A stretch of DNA of 64,000 nt, from contig SKCR01026735.1 of assembly GCA_019454045.1 (NCBI GenBank), forward strand, positions 22,850 to 86,849, read 5' to 3'. Numbering within the stretch: position 1 is the first letter of the stretch; the number at the start of each line of letters is the position of its first letter. Under the pieces are notes generated by a model. It did not search any database. It saw only the letters and a program-made list of their open reading frames with translations, and was not told the origin of the DNA. Positions 45,898 through 58,780 of this stretch are shown piece after piece. A program made the translations under genes and the position numbers. Source of the DNA: Zanthoxylum bungeanum. Lineage: Eukaryota > Streptophyta > Magnoliopsida > Sapindales > Rutaceae.

Positions 45898-47977
45898 TGT
45901 TGGACAAAATGACCCATAGCGTCACTATTTGCACAGACATTGTGTTGTTGTAGCAAATTAACTATGTGACAAGAAATTGCACTCTCATCATTTGTGATTA
46001 GATCACCATAGATGTATAAATGAAGAGAGGTCCATATGATTAGTTCCTGGATTGAGAATGATATGAGACAGTATCAGTCCACGAAGGATTAATCATTAAA
46101 TATCCCTAGCCGAGTAGTATTATCGAGACTGGACATCGATAATGCGGAATAAGCTAGTATTGCACTTGTGCGCGTTGTGAGGGCACAACGACATAGTTCT
46201 CATATATATAAGTATTGGATACTTATGCAAGTGCGATAGGAGGTCGTGTTTCACGATGGTACGGGGAACAGCTTCGCTCTGGATAGACCCCTCGGAATCC
46301 CATTGGTATTATGACTATGTGTCTATGGGAGGCCGACATCAGGGTAGGTGTATTTGGTCTTAACCTGAGACTTGCACCGCTAATGCTTACGACAATCAAT
46401 ATACTTTGATTGAGGTCGTCAGGACTTTAACCGGTTCTGGTACGCCGATTTTGGGTATATTGAGAATCGTAGAGTATTGGGTGTGATGTCAAGCCGGAAG
46501 TATCGCTCCAGTCATAGTGGAGATGATGTCACGCAGGATACGGTATTAGTGCTCTTAAGTGTTGCTCAACCATTGGGATATTATGACTAGGTCATGCATA
46601 TCCGATTATAGAGACTAGTTACCAGACATCCGATATGTGCTTCGAAAGGGGTAGACACTTATCCAGCCCCAGCCCTAGCACGTGACTATCCGATACTGGG
46701 CCGATATACACAATACTTATTAGACTACGCCTGATATAGATCTTAAATATTCTTATAAGAATATGTCCGGAGAATTGGGAAGACTTGTTGCTTAGCTAGG
46801 AGTCGACCTTGTCTCGTAAATCGGTAGAACGTAGTACTTGGTACGTACGTGATTCGAATACTCCGACGACCGTATTTACAGCCAACTTATCCGGGGATCT
46901 CATGGGTCGCTTCCTGATAATCCACCGATGACGCATAACTCGCACTCTTGAATAATCTGGGATTATATAGAAGAGAGAGAAAATTAATCTAGGATTAATT
47001 ACGGAGATATTTTATCTAGGATAAATTATCGTCTAGAGAGAGATAACGATTAATTTGGAATTAATCGGTAAATTAATATATTCGATATATTAAACGAAAT
47101 TAGATTTCGACGCGGAATTAAAATTAGATTTTAATTCGGGTGAACGAATTAATTTAGAATTAATTCGTTAGCTACATGAATAGTGAATTCGCTAGGCGTA
47201 ATCATTTAATTACGACGCGACGGAAAAATCATTAATTTGGAATTAGCGAACCCGAGCCCGAGTGTGATTGCGAGCGCATTCGTATTTCGAATTCGAGTGC
47301 GGCGTCGCAAGTCACATCAAGCGTCAAATCATTAGTCGCATCAAGCGTCAAATCACTTGTCACTTTGAGTGATGTGACATGACAACATGTCACTTTATTA
47401 AAGTAGATGTGACTTGATGGACTTGTGATGGACTTTTGACTTTGGAGTGTGGAACACTCAAGGTCATTACAATTGATTTAATTTGTTTTTTGAAAACAAA
47501 TTAATTGGTAAAAACATTTATTATTTTTTGGAAAATATATAAACAAATGTTATACCACTTTTGTAATAACTTAAAAACATTTCTCTCTCTCATTCTCTCC
47601 TTCAAGGTCACGCCCAAGGGGCATTTTTCACTGGTTTTTGAAGCCAAAAACGTGAGCAAAGGGAAGCCAAGAGTTGGGTTTTTGTGGCAAAAACTGCAAG
47701 TGCTAGCACACTACGAGACTTCCGAAGGTGGTAGGGAGGTTCGCCCATGAGCCGGGATCCGTTAGACGAGGCTTAGAGCTCCATTTCGCAGCTCAAAAAT
47801 AGAAGACAGTGGACAGTGGACTGCTGCAGTTTACGCCTAAAACACTGAGCATTTTGGCATTGATTCGTCTCCAAATTGACTCAACCAATCGATGTGAGTA
47901 TTCCGCTACCTCCGTTGATGTATTCACACATTGTTTTCATGTCTTGTTTGATCTTGGGACCTAGATAATAACCAACA
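45898..47977 (+). mobile_element. 3' LTR of A4
   Basis: 2080 bp, TGTTGG...CCAACA, followed by TGTAG. Very similar to 31840-33927. Hairpin ladder at about 46955-47260. Confidence 0.9.
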
Positions 47978-47982
47978 TGTAG

Positions 47983-48720
47983 GTGTTGGAATATGGATTA
48001 TTCCCTTATCTGTTGAAATTGTTGACATAGTTCACCGTTTCTTAATATTGTTTTGGCTCTAGTACTCCTCCATATGGTGAACTTGTGGCTCTGGTGATGT
48101 TTACAACTTTTTTGCTAAGTGTTTTTAGGCTTTTGAACATTTGCTCCAACTTAGTATTCACTGCTGAGTTAGCTCCAACTTCATAAATTCCTGCAATCCG
48201 TTGAATCATGCTCCTTTCTATTGGCCACAAGGAATTGTTGTTAGCCATTTCTTCGATTAAGTCCCAGGCTTGTTCTTCTCATTTTTCCATCAAAGCTCCT
48301 CCAGCAGCAGCATCATTTGTGGTTCTCATTATTCCAGAAAGTCCATTATAGAAAGTTTGGACTTGAAGCCACTTTGGAATCTCATGGTGAGGACATTTTC
48401 AGAGAAAATCTTTGAATCTTTCCCAAGCTTCACAGAGGGATTCTGAATCTTGCTGCACAAAGGATGTAATGTCATTCCTCAACTTTGCTGTTCTGGCTGG
48501 TGGAAAGTACTTTGTAAGGAATTTGGTGGCTAGAGTGTGCCAAGTTGTTATGGAACCTGTTGGTAGTGAATGTAGCCAAGCTTTTGCTATGTCTTTCAAA
48601 GAATATGGAAAAACTCGCAGTCTCATTGCTTCTTTAGCTGCTCGATTGTAATTGAAAGTACCGCAAATTTCCAGGAAGTTGCTGCTATGGGCATTAGGAT
48701 CTTCAGTTGCATTCCCCCCG
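47983..48720 (-). pseudogene. Athila-type Gag of element B
   Basis: The minus strand gives the retrotrans_gag domain at 48626-48399: RVFPYSLKDIAKAWLHSLP, SITTWHTLATKFLTKYFPP and ESLCEAWERFKDFL. After a frame break comes KCPHHEIPKWLQVQTFYNG and EEQAWDLIEEMANNNSLWP (48250 region), IYEVGANSAVNTKLEQ, and NNPYSNT at the A4 junction. The reading continues in 31839-31166. Several stops. Gag normally forms the particle that packages the RNA. Confidence 0.82.
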
Positions 48721-49121
48721 AACTAAATTGACCGCTGAATCATCTGAATGCATGTTTTGATTTCACACACATTTGCTAGTAAGGGAGGAAGTAAAATACA
48801 TGAAATGAAGCCGTCAACCATCGGAATGGTTATGTCTCGAATGGGAATTGGTGGTGCAACTTCCAACGGTTCGGGTTCCAGATTAACGATTGCTTCATAG
48901 CCTTCTCGCCTTTCCTTTCTTAATTGTCTGATGGTTCTTTCAATTTCTGGGTCAAGCGGTTGGAGTTCAAAGCTTCTGGTTCATCTCATGTACTGTCTGA
49001 GAACCAGAAACAAGTGAAAACAAAAACATAAGTAAAAAGAAAATTAGATACAAGTAAATGTATCTAACCTCAAAACTAATAGTGAAAGATAAATAAGTCT
49101 CCGGCAACTGCGCCAAAAACT
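48721..49121 (-). other. B leader with primer binding site
   Basis: Primer site on the minus strand at about 49098-49115, TGGCGCAGTTGCCGGAGAC, one change from C's version in the core. Remaining sequence is the 5' leader and start of gag, with no clear start codon. Confidence 0.65.
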
Positions 49122-51087
49122 TGACCGGCGTAATCACACACGTATAACGCAAGCTCACGTATCGTTCAAGTAGTATAAAAAGTAACGGTCCCACGAGAAC
49201 TTAAAACCTTTTGTTATCAATTTATGAAGTTAAATGTTTACAAGTATCTAATGGATTGATTGTTTGATTGGGTGGTGACTTTAAAACTTAAAAAAAGTAA
49301 ATAAAATTTCTTGAAAGTAGATTGAAGAAAATTCAAATTTATAAAACTATCCAGGGTTGTGAATCCTTCCAATATCTTTTTAAAAGATGAAATGATTATT
49401 TTACGTTTGTGTAATATATTGGTTTATTAACCTGGAACACGAAATTATGTAAAAGCCTCTTCCGATGGTCAAATATAAATAACCAGTATAACCTAATTAA
49501 TCATATTCATATGTCAACCAAGTTATTTGAATTCATTAAGATTAAGTTCCAATTATGGCTACCCCCGCCCGATAGGTATATTCTTATCCTGTAAGGAAAT
49601 CTATTAAAGGGTTATCTATCCTCAATGAAGATCGTGGGCTATTGAGTCTAGGGTTTAAACCTAAAATCCATTTCCCAAGTTCATTTCAAGTTTACCGAAT
49701 CAATCTCATTAATGGCCAGTTAACAAGAAGCATTAAGACTAAGGCTCAATAAATAAACCTCTATATTACCCAAACCATAAAATAACCCCTTATTAACCGG
49801 TGATATTGGAATTCATCAAAACCCCAGATAACTGACTTAGTTACAACACATATTTACGGGCAGTAAAATCTTAAATAAAATAAAATACATAAAGTAAATT
49901 GTTGGAAATTAAATTACTAGAAAGTAAATGCTGGAAATTAAATTACTTGAAAGTAAATTACTATAAAGTAAATGCTGAAAGTAAATAAAGTGAAAGTACA
50001 ATAAAGAAAATGTTGAGGTAAAAGGATCCACTTTTATTACTACTATTTTAGATATCTCCCTTAATATAATATATTAACTTTATATGATAATTACCAACCA
50101 GCCATATAGCCGGTATCCTGATTAAGTCAAATTAATAATTAATCACCAATCGACCAATATGGTGGTATCCTCGTTAGATCAGATTTTAAATAGTTATTAT
50201 ATTATAATTAGGGGAGATTAATCTAAATAGCAATAATAAAAGCTTTACCTTTTACCCCAGCAAGGGGGAGTTACCTCCTCATTGCTTGAAAAGTAAAAAC
50301 TGAAAAAGTAAAGAAAAGAAAGTATTATGCGTAAAAGTAAATTGCGGAAAGTAAAAATTGAAAAGTAAAGAAAAGAAAGTGCGAAAGCGGAAATTAATTA
50401 CTGAAAGCTGTAAATAAACAAACAAGATACAATCTTCTTAGTTATTCTTAAGGAATTTCAAAGAAGAAAGTATGAATTTACAAATGAAATGGCTTGGTAT
50501 TTATAGGCAAAATTTTGTCTCCATCAAATCATCCACCAAATCCATTATTAATTGCTCCACTAATTGCTCCACCAAATCCATTATTAATTTCTATAATGTT
50601 TGGTGGGAGTTTGACTATTTTTATTTATTTATTTATTTGCTTTGAAAATGACTTTAATAATTACGCATAACACACTTCTGGATGTTTCATCCATTTAGGT
50701 CATGAAATCTTCAGAATTCGAAATTATTTTGTTCTTCCCAGTTGTAGATCTTTGAGTCTTCTTTAATTGGAAACTTGAATCAGCTCAATCCGATATCGGA
50801 ATAAAAATTTATACCCAAAATACAACAGTTGTGCAAAACCGGAATTTCTGAATCTGCATTTCGTTAGAACGCCCTTTCAAGTTTCCAATCTCCAAAATTA
50901 ATATGTCAAGTCCAATTTTTTGCCCTTATTTGACCCACATTTCGTCCTAAATTATTTCATTGAGTCCCAATATTATTTTATCTACAAAATAAACTAAAAT
51001 ACATCAAAATGTTCATCAAACTCGAGAAACTAAACAAAAATATTAAGTGAAAGGGGCGGTAAATATTGATATATTTTCCGCTCATCA
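49122..51087 (-). mobile_element. 5' LTR of element B
   Basis: 1966 bp. TATA box CCTATAAATA on the minus strand at 50499-50508. Lacks the ACGTG array of C although the two LTR families are alike over much of their left half. Flank GATAC on the right. Confidence 0.9.
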
Positions 51088-52393
51088 GATACCATAGTGA
51101 ATATATGAGTTATCCTCCACACTTTGATGGCAGTCACGTCACCGATCTATTTAGATCAGACCTCCGCATGTTCGTTGGGTGTGGACTGATGCTCATGATA
51201 TCCAGTGCGTATCAAGATAGAATCCGTCAGTCCTGTGTACATGGCATAGATTTCCTACACGTGTTTGTGATCTAGTAAATCCATGGCCGTGGTATAACTT
51301 CAAAAGCGAGTTCTGAGTGTTATTTAGAGATCGTAAATTTTAAAGTCGACTATATTATACCATAAGGATTTGACGTTCTTATCTATATCCCAGGTATAAT
51401 ATGGATAGCCTCTGACGGAGGGATTAGACGTATGCAATGACCTAGACTTGCATAGTTTAGCGAGATTATCTGTGGTCTGATGATAATTCATGACTGTGTG
51501 AATTATGGACACGAATTTGATTCCGTGACAGATAAACCTAAACTTAGAGAGACCCACAATATGAAGTGTACTTGTTGAGCACTTGGGCAACGCGTTATGA
51601 ATAATACAGATTATTCATATTATTTTATTGGATTAAATGAGTTAATTCGAATTGTTTAATCAGTAAATGAATTTACATATGCCAAGGGTAATTTTGGTTG
51701 TTCTAATATATATTTGTATTTGATACATAATTAGATTAGATATATATTATTTGGTAAATTATTTGATGACACATGTAAATTAAATAATAATTGTTTGACT
51801 TTTATTATTTGATTTAAATGTGTAAAAGTTACACTATTATTTAAAGTATATTAAAAGTAATATTTGATCAATACTGTGCCAAGTGTCATGGCCATTCACC
51901 AAGTCTTTTTTTTTAATTTAAATTGTTTTAATTATTGACTTTTTAAAAGCCAACATCCACGCCACTTTTGGGTTTTAGGAGCAGAAAATTGTTTTCTTTC
52001 ATTTGGTGGGTGGTTAACTTAAAAATCCCTAACTTCTTCATCCTTCAAAAATACCTAATGAAGAAAGAAAGAATAATCTCACACACAACAATAAAGTTTG
52101 ATGAAATTAGAAGATTAAAGGTAATCCTTGAGTTTCTTTAACTTAGAAAATTATTTCTTTGTTGTTCTTGTGATTTTTCAATGGCTTGAGAGATTAGTTT
52201 CTACTTTGATTTTGGGAATTTTTGGATTGGATGATGGATTGAGAAGCTAGATGCATATGTAAGTAAACTTTGAACTAAATTAATGTAATTTGGGTTCAAT
52301 TTTTTGTTGGACAACTTAGTTGTCATTCTAGAGTTATAGAGCCACTCTAAAATAACCTAGAATTGTTCTAGAGATATTTAATAAGGGTGGGAC
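51088..52393 (+). mobile_element. copia E LTR, continued to the A6 insertion
   Basis: Continues from 15579 after the duplicated GATAC. No open frame. AT-rich, with a pyrimidine run and TTTTAAAAG near 51940 as a weak promoter candidate. The LTR end is not recognised. Some of the last ~150 bp may already be E interior or other old sequence. Confidence 0.45.
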
Positions 52394-53211
52394 TGTTGGA
52401 CAATTATGAACCATAGCGTCACTATTTTCACATATCATGGTGTTGTTGTACAAATTAACTATGTGACAAAGGAGATTTCTCTCTTATCATTTGTGATTAG
52501 ATCACCAAGATATAAATGATAGAAGGTATCTATGATTGGTACCTGGATTGAGAATGATATGAGACAGTATCAGTCCACGAAGGATAAATCATTAAATATC
52601 ACTAGTCAGAGCATTGTCGAGATTGGACATTGATAAATGTGTAAAAGACTAGTATTACACTTGTACGCGTTGTGAGGGCAAACGACATAGTTTCTATATT
52701 TGGGTATAGGATACTCATGCAAGTTGGAATAGGAGGTTGTGTTTTACCTATGGTACGGGAACAGCTTCGCCCTGGATAGACCCCCTCGAATTCCATTGGT
52801 AGTATGACTGTGTCTATGGATGTCCGAAATCAGGGTAGGTGTTTGGTCTTAACCTGAGACTTGCACCGCAAATACTTACGACAATCAATATACTTTGGTT
52901 TTGGTCGTCCAGGGCTTTAACCGGTTTCTGTGTACGCCTCTTCTGGGTATATCGAGAATCGTAGTGTGTTGGGTGTGATGTCAAGATGGAAGTATCACTC
53001 AAGTCATAGTGGAGATGATGGTCACGTAGGATACGAGCTAGTTCTCTTAAATGCTGCATTATCGGGAAAAAATGACAAGGTCAGGTTATCCGATTATAGA
53101 GACTGTTACCAGACATCCGACATGTGCCTTCGTACGAGGCAGACAAAATCCAGCCCCAGGCCTAGCACGTGATCATCCGATACTTGGATCGACATACACA
53201 ATACTATTAAA
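52394..53211 (+). mobile_element. family-A LTR A6, left part
   Basis: Starts TGTTGGACAATTATGAACC. Matches the first ~800 bp of other A LTRs, then is interrupted by A7 at CAATACTATTAAA. Resumes at 63077. Confidence 0.82.
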
Positions 53212-55170
53212 TGTTGGACAAAATGCCCTATGATTAGTTCCTGGATTGAGAATGATATGAGACAGTATCAATCCCCGAAGGATTAATCATTAAATATCCC
53301 TAGCCGGGAGTATTATCGAGACTGGACATCGATAATGCGGAATAGGCTAGTATTGCACTTGTGTGCGTTGTGAGGGCACAACGGTAAAGTTCTCATATAT
53401 ATAAGTTGGATACTTATGCAAGTGCGATAGGAGGTTGTGTTTCACCGATGGTACGGGAAACAGCTTCGCTCTGGATAGACCCATCGGAATCCCATTGGTA
53501 TTATGACTATGTGTCTATGGGAGGCCGAAATCAGGGTAGGTGTGTGTATGGTCTTAACCTGAGACTTACATCGCTAATACTTGCGACAATCGGTAGACTT
53601 TGGTCTTGGTGGTACAGGGCTTAACCGGTTCTGCGTACACCACTTCTGGGTTTATCAGAGAGTCATAGTGTATTGGGTGTGATGTCAAGACGGAAGTATC
53701 ACTTCAGTTATAGTGGAGATATGATGTCACGCAGGATACGGTATTAGTGCTCTTAAGTGTTGCGCAACCATCGGGATATTATGACTAGGTCATCCATATC
53801 CGATTATAGAGACTATGTACCAGACATCCGACATGTGCTTCGGACTGGGCAGACACTTATCCAGCCCCAGCCCTAGCACGTGACTATCCGATACTGGGCC
53901 GATATACACAATACAATTTGTATACTACGCCTGATACAGATCTATATATTCCTGTAAGAATATTTCTGGAGAATTGGGTAGGCATGGCGCTTTGCTAGAA
54001 GCCAACCTTGTCTTGTAAATCGGTATAAACGTAGTACGCGATACTTACGTGTTCGGATAGTCCGACGACCGTATTTTTACTGCCAACATATCCGGAGATC
54101 TCATGGGTCGGTTCCTGAAGATTCACCGATGACGTATGACTCGCACTTTAATTAATCTGGGATTAATTCGATGAGAGAGAAAATTAATCTGGGATTAATT
54201 ACGGAGATATTTATCTCGGATAAAATATCGTTAAAGAGAGAGAACGATTAATTTGGAATTAATCGATAAATTAATATATTCGATATATTATAACGAAATT
54301 AGATTTCGACGCGAAATTGAAATTAGATTTTAATTCGAGCGAACGAATTAATTTAAAATTAATTCGTTAGCGACGTGAATAGTGAATTCGCTAGGCGTAA
54401 TCATTTAATTACGACGCAACGGAAAATTCGTCAATTTGGAATTAGCGAACCCGAGCCCGGGATTGTTTGCGAGCGCATTCGCATTTTGAATTCGAGTGCG
54501 GCACGCAAGTCAAATCAAGCGTCAAATCGCAAATCACATCAAGCGTCAAATCACATGTCACTTTGAGTGATGTGACATTTGAGTGATTGATGTGAGTTGA
54601 TTTGTGTTGATTGACAAGCATTTAATGCTTTGCTTTTGGAAAAAGATTTTGGTATATATGTTTTATTTATTTTCGGAAAATAAATCAATAAAACCTATTA
54701 CTTTTTCTTTTCCCTCCTCTCTCTCCTCTGTACACGTTTTTGCTCATTTGGAGCCAAAACTCATCTTCTTCTCTCTCGGTCTTGGACCGATTTCTTCATC
54801 TCTTTCTCTGGTTTGACGAAGAAAAAGAAGAAGAAAATTGGAGAAGCAATGATTGTTACAAGATCTATGTGCTAGCACACTCTTGGAGGCATCCTAAGGT
54901 GATAGGGAAGTGAGTTCGTGAGCTTGGAAGCTTGAAGCTTGGAGCTTCAATGGTGTCCATCAATGGCCGAACCTTGGAGAAGCCGAACCAGTCACCACCG
55001 TGCAGCCCCTAACCACGCGCAGCTCACTACCGAGCAAGGGAGAGCAGTTCGTGGTCCATCTTCGTTGCATCTCTACCGATCTATGTGAGTTTTTTCCGCA
55101 CCTCATTTGGTTGTATTCAACTCTTTTTTATGCTTATAAATGATCCTTGGGACTTGATTGTAACTCAACA
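53212..55170 (+). mobile_element. 5' LTR of A7
   Basis: 1959 bp with a deletion between TGTTGGACAAAATGCCC and ATGATTAGTTCC compared with the 3' LTR. Hairpin ladder at about 54155-54440, including 9-bp arms around TGG. Confidence 0.85.
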
Positions 55171-55184
55171 TGGTATCTTGAGCC
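55171..55184 (+). promoter_or_regulatory. primer binding site of A7
   Basis: TGGTATCTTGAGCC directly after CAACA. Identical to the A5 site. Confidence 0.8.
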
Positions 55185-56880
55185 ATTTGTGCATAAAAGA
55201 ATTTAGGGTTCTTACTTAGCAAAATTTGGGGCTTTTTGATTTAAGCATGATTTTGACAAATTGTTTGTTTAAGAATGCTTGTATATGAATAACTTAGAGT
55301 TAAATGTAATCAATTTGAAAAAATTAATTGGATTGATTTTCCCCAATTTGCTTATTGTTGGCCAAACTTTAATTTGGGTAAACTTGATTTTGAGCATGTT
55401 TAATGAAATTGGATGATTTAGAATGCTTAAAGTATGTTTAATTGAGGATTGATTGGATCAATTTGTTGAAAAGTGTTTGGAACAATTTCCCCAAATTGCT
55501 AATGTTGGCCGAATTTAGTAAGTGCCCTAATGTCTTGGATTTTTTTATTTTTTGTTCATTGGATGACTTGGAAATCATTTGAGGATGTTGAATTTATGTT
55601 TAATTTGGTTCAAATTGGATTGAATTTGATTTGGGCATAATTTTCCCTCTTTGGCCGAGACCACTTGAAGCATGAAATTGGGTTTGATTTTGATCAAATT
55701 ATGTTGGATATGATTAATTGATGATAAGCATGATTAATTGGACAAATTTGATGTTTTGGAAACTTGATTTGGGTAATTAATAATGTTATACACTTTAGGT
55801 ATTTAATTGGGAAATTTGGAATTTTTGGAATTAAATTATTGGGCCTTAAAATTGGATTTGGGCTTTTAAGTTGTTATTGGTTTATTGGACTTTGTTGTAC
55901 AAAGTTGGTTTAGGCCAAAATTGGTTGGATCCAATTAGGCCAAAACCGCTTCCCAAAGGCCCAAATGCGACTAATGAACCTTTAAAGTTTATTGGGCCTA
56001 ATGGCCAAGATTAATTTATAGGCTTATGGGGTAACTCCCGGATGGACTTTGGTTGCGGGTTTGACCGAGTTGACCAAAGACCACGCCTTAAGAATTAATT
56101 AAAAGCCAATTAGACTTTAATTAAATTAATATTGGATATTAATCGGGCTTTGAGACCATTAGCGATTAAATTTGGAATTTAATTCGAAAGGGTTTATTAT
56201 TAAAGTGTGTTATTTAATTTGGAATTAAATAGTGGATTAGAATTAAATACCAATTGAATTGGATCTAATTGTGTAGTTTAATTTAATTCGGGATTCGTAC
56301 TTTAAGTACTTGTCGCAATACGAGTTTGACTCGAACAAAATCAAATCTTTGTTTGAACATTGGATGATCACTAATTATCAGATTAATTAATTTGATTAGA
56401 TTGATTGATAACATGCTTGGTATGAATACAGTGGTTGTGATGTTTGAATAATGTATATCGGATGGATATTAGCCGGGTGGGGCGATTTTGGAAATTGTTG
56501 TAATATAAATTGATTTATTAATTGGACCTGCGAGCTCCAGCCTTATCTCCTATTTCTTTGTATTCTCTTCTCACCTATTCCCCTCAATGTAAATGAGGTT
56601 TCTTTAGAAGCGTAGTGTAACGGGTAGAGAAATATTTGTGCTAGCGGGAGAGAGAAAGTGAGAGATTTGATCTAGGATCAATGTGTAAAATATCCATCCG
56701 CATATCATTATTATTTTTTTATCATATGCGCTTTATTAGTGTTTAGAATGCATTTTTAAGGGTGTATGATGATGAGACCTTACAAAGATAATTAAAATTG
56801 GTAGCCAATTTGCACACGAAAAACCCTCATCAAATATCATGCGTTTTTCCTTCCATTGAGTGATTCTTGCTCAAGATCCT
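55185..56880 (+). other. A7 leader / gag position, no coding seen
   Basis: Matches 23315-24860 of A5 with an extra ~150 bp near 55340-55500. No gag-like frame. Confidence 0.6.
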
Positions 56881-56890
56881 AGATTGGCAT

Positions 56891-57278
56891 GGGTTGTTGG
56901 CCAAAGTCAAGCCCTTGTCCGTCGAAGATGTGTTTTGAATCACGAGGCTTTGTTCCATATTGGTGTCTTGTCCAAGTTGTGGTTTGTTGGCCAAAGTCAA
57001 GACCACTTCTTGTCAAACGACATTGATTACGAAGCTTCCATGGTCAATGGGTCCACCGCTTGACTGGGATCACTAGGTTTTTTGTGCCAAAGCCAAGGCC
57101 TAGTTGATTCAGAGGAAATAGGTTAGGGTATATATTGGATAATAGGCATATATAATGATATATGTTTAGGACTGGATGTCCACTAATGGATCTAGGAATT
57201 GGATTGGATCCAATGATCTTAGAGATCTACCTAGTTAATTATCATACAATTTGTTGGCCAAAGTCAAGATTGTTGTGA
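56891..57278. repeat. hairpins with conserved 18-base loop, A7
   Basis: TTGTTGGCCAAAGTCAAG at 56894-56911 (arms GGG/CCC), 56984-57001 (GTGGT/ACCAC) and 57251-57268 (ACAAT/ATTGT). The variant loop at 57078-57098 sits between ACTAGG and CCTAGT, where A5 has ACTAAG and CTTAGT. Confidence 0.78.
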
Positions 57279-57497
57279 TATTTAACGGGATCCTAGCCCA
57301 CTAGGAAACACGGTTTCCCGAGTACTCACAGAGGGTTAGAGACTCGCCGAAAAATAGTGGGAGGCAAGAATTGAATTTGCATATTCGTTCAATTACTCGC
57401 CATAAGCGCTCATTCAAATTATTTCGTCGTAATATTAAATGTTAGTTGGACTAATATTTAAATTGTTGTTTTAATAAACAGTTGGACTGTATTATAT

Positions 57498-57700
57498 TTG
57501 ATTATATATAATTGGATTATATTAATCAATATATTTGAATTATTAAATTTCAGTTTACAGTTGATTTTATAATTGGATTATAGTATCATGTAATTGAGGT
57601 TAATTAATTTAGATTATATTTGATTATATAGTTGGACTATTATAATCATTATAATAAATAGTACCACAAATCGTGATTAAATTTGGACTATTAGAATCAA
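57498..57700. repeat. TTGATT hairpin array, A7
   Basis: Four hairpins matching 25482-25687, with small losses in some outer arms. Inner stems are still paired in most. Confidence 0.65.
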
Positions 57701-58780
57701 GATATAAATGAAGATTAATGTTTAAGACATAATCCTGGGTGAAAATTGAATTTAAACGACTTTAATTTTCCAAATTGGGAATAAATAATAGGTTACTTTA
57801 TTTGATAAAATACCTTATTATACCTTAAGCCCAAATTAAGCAAAATAAGTAGAGCATAAAATCTTTGAGAATTATGTGATGATGACTTTAATGCTTAATT
57901 TAATATACTTGTCATAAATCTAATTTTAGATTTAAGAAGTATTAAATTACAATTTATAATTCTTGGAGAATTAATTGACTATTCTAGAGGAGATAAAGTC
58001 AAAGTTTGCAATTGGGCATATAGCACGAGGTGCACATCGTTTCGATATTCTAAAAACCCAAGGCTTGGCCTAAGGTTCCTAAAATATTGAAAAGATAATT
58101 GACATATACCAAAGTGACTACCATTTGGATATGGCAGACACGAAGGAATTAAAGAAAGGCGAGGCTCTAACTTTAAAATATTTTTCAAAGTTATGTTCAC
58201 TACTAGTATTGAAATTGGATTTTAATACTTAGTGTGGTAAATAAAATATATGTATTGATGTTCAAATCCGCTATGAGCTGGATACTGACTTCAAGCCGAG
58301 ATTTCTCTGCGAATCGGAAACTGGACGAAAGTCGCTGTTTCGACCGTAGATACCTAAGTTTAGGAACTACCATTTGGGTGTGTACTTAAATTAGGAACTG
58401 TTATAATGTAACTAGTTGACTAGAGACATTATCTCTATATCAGTGTTTAATCTGTTACAGATAAAACCTTTATATTATAGAACACTAAGTGTTTTATTAT
58501 ATAAAGATGATACGGAGATAAATACATTAGATGTAAATAACAGAATTTATATTTTGAATATAAACAAAATCTCAAACATATAAATGACAAATAAATAGCT
58601 CAAATTGATTTGATCATTAGAGACTTATTTATGGCATTGTTGTCTATGACACAATTAAACTAGACTCGTATATCCACACTTTTGAAGAGTGGGTACTAGG
58701 ATTGATTTGACTATTCAAATAAGGTCCGCAAATCTAGTTTATTAGGTAAAGTACCTAAAATACTATTTACTTGGTAATAG
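57701..58780 (+). other. A7 middle interior, no coding seen
   Basis: AT-rich, matches 25688-26880 of A5. No gene. Confidence 0.5.

Larger units (their letters stand above)
31840..47977 (+). mobile_element. family-A copia element A4, split by C
   Basis: LTRs at 31840-33927 and 45898-47977, with TGTAG on both sides (31835-31839 and 47978-47982). Removing A4 restores B's gag reading. The interior is shortened: the primer site and about 1.7 kb after the 5' LTR are gone. Element C is inserted at 36120-44368 with duplication GGAGG. Confidence 0.88.
15580..51087 (-). mobile_element. Athila-like gypsy element B (complete, nested host)
   Basis: Two LTRs in minus orientation (15580-17535 and 49122-51087) with identical 5-bp flanks GATAC (15575-15579 and 51088-51092) show one insertion. 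From its 5' end at the right: LTR, tRNA-Asp-type primer site, gag, protease, a short integrase tail, an unknown ORF, a LOG-like pseudogene, a long 3' noncoding part, purine tract, LTR. RT, RNase H and most of integrase are missing. Family-A elements A4 and A5 interrupt it. Without them B is about 9.4 kb. Gag and protease match the Athila lineage (LCDLGASVNLIP, EDVLVKVDKFIF, ILGRPFLATG). Confidence 0.9.

Noticed and set aside
53207..53211. TTAAA as a clean target duplication of A7
   Set aside because: The right flank is GTATA, so only three of five bases agree. Listed as a mutated duplication, not as proof.
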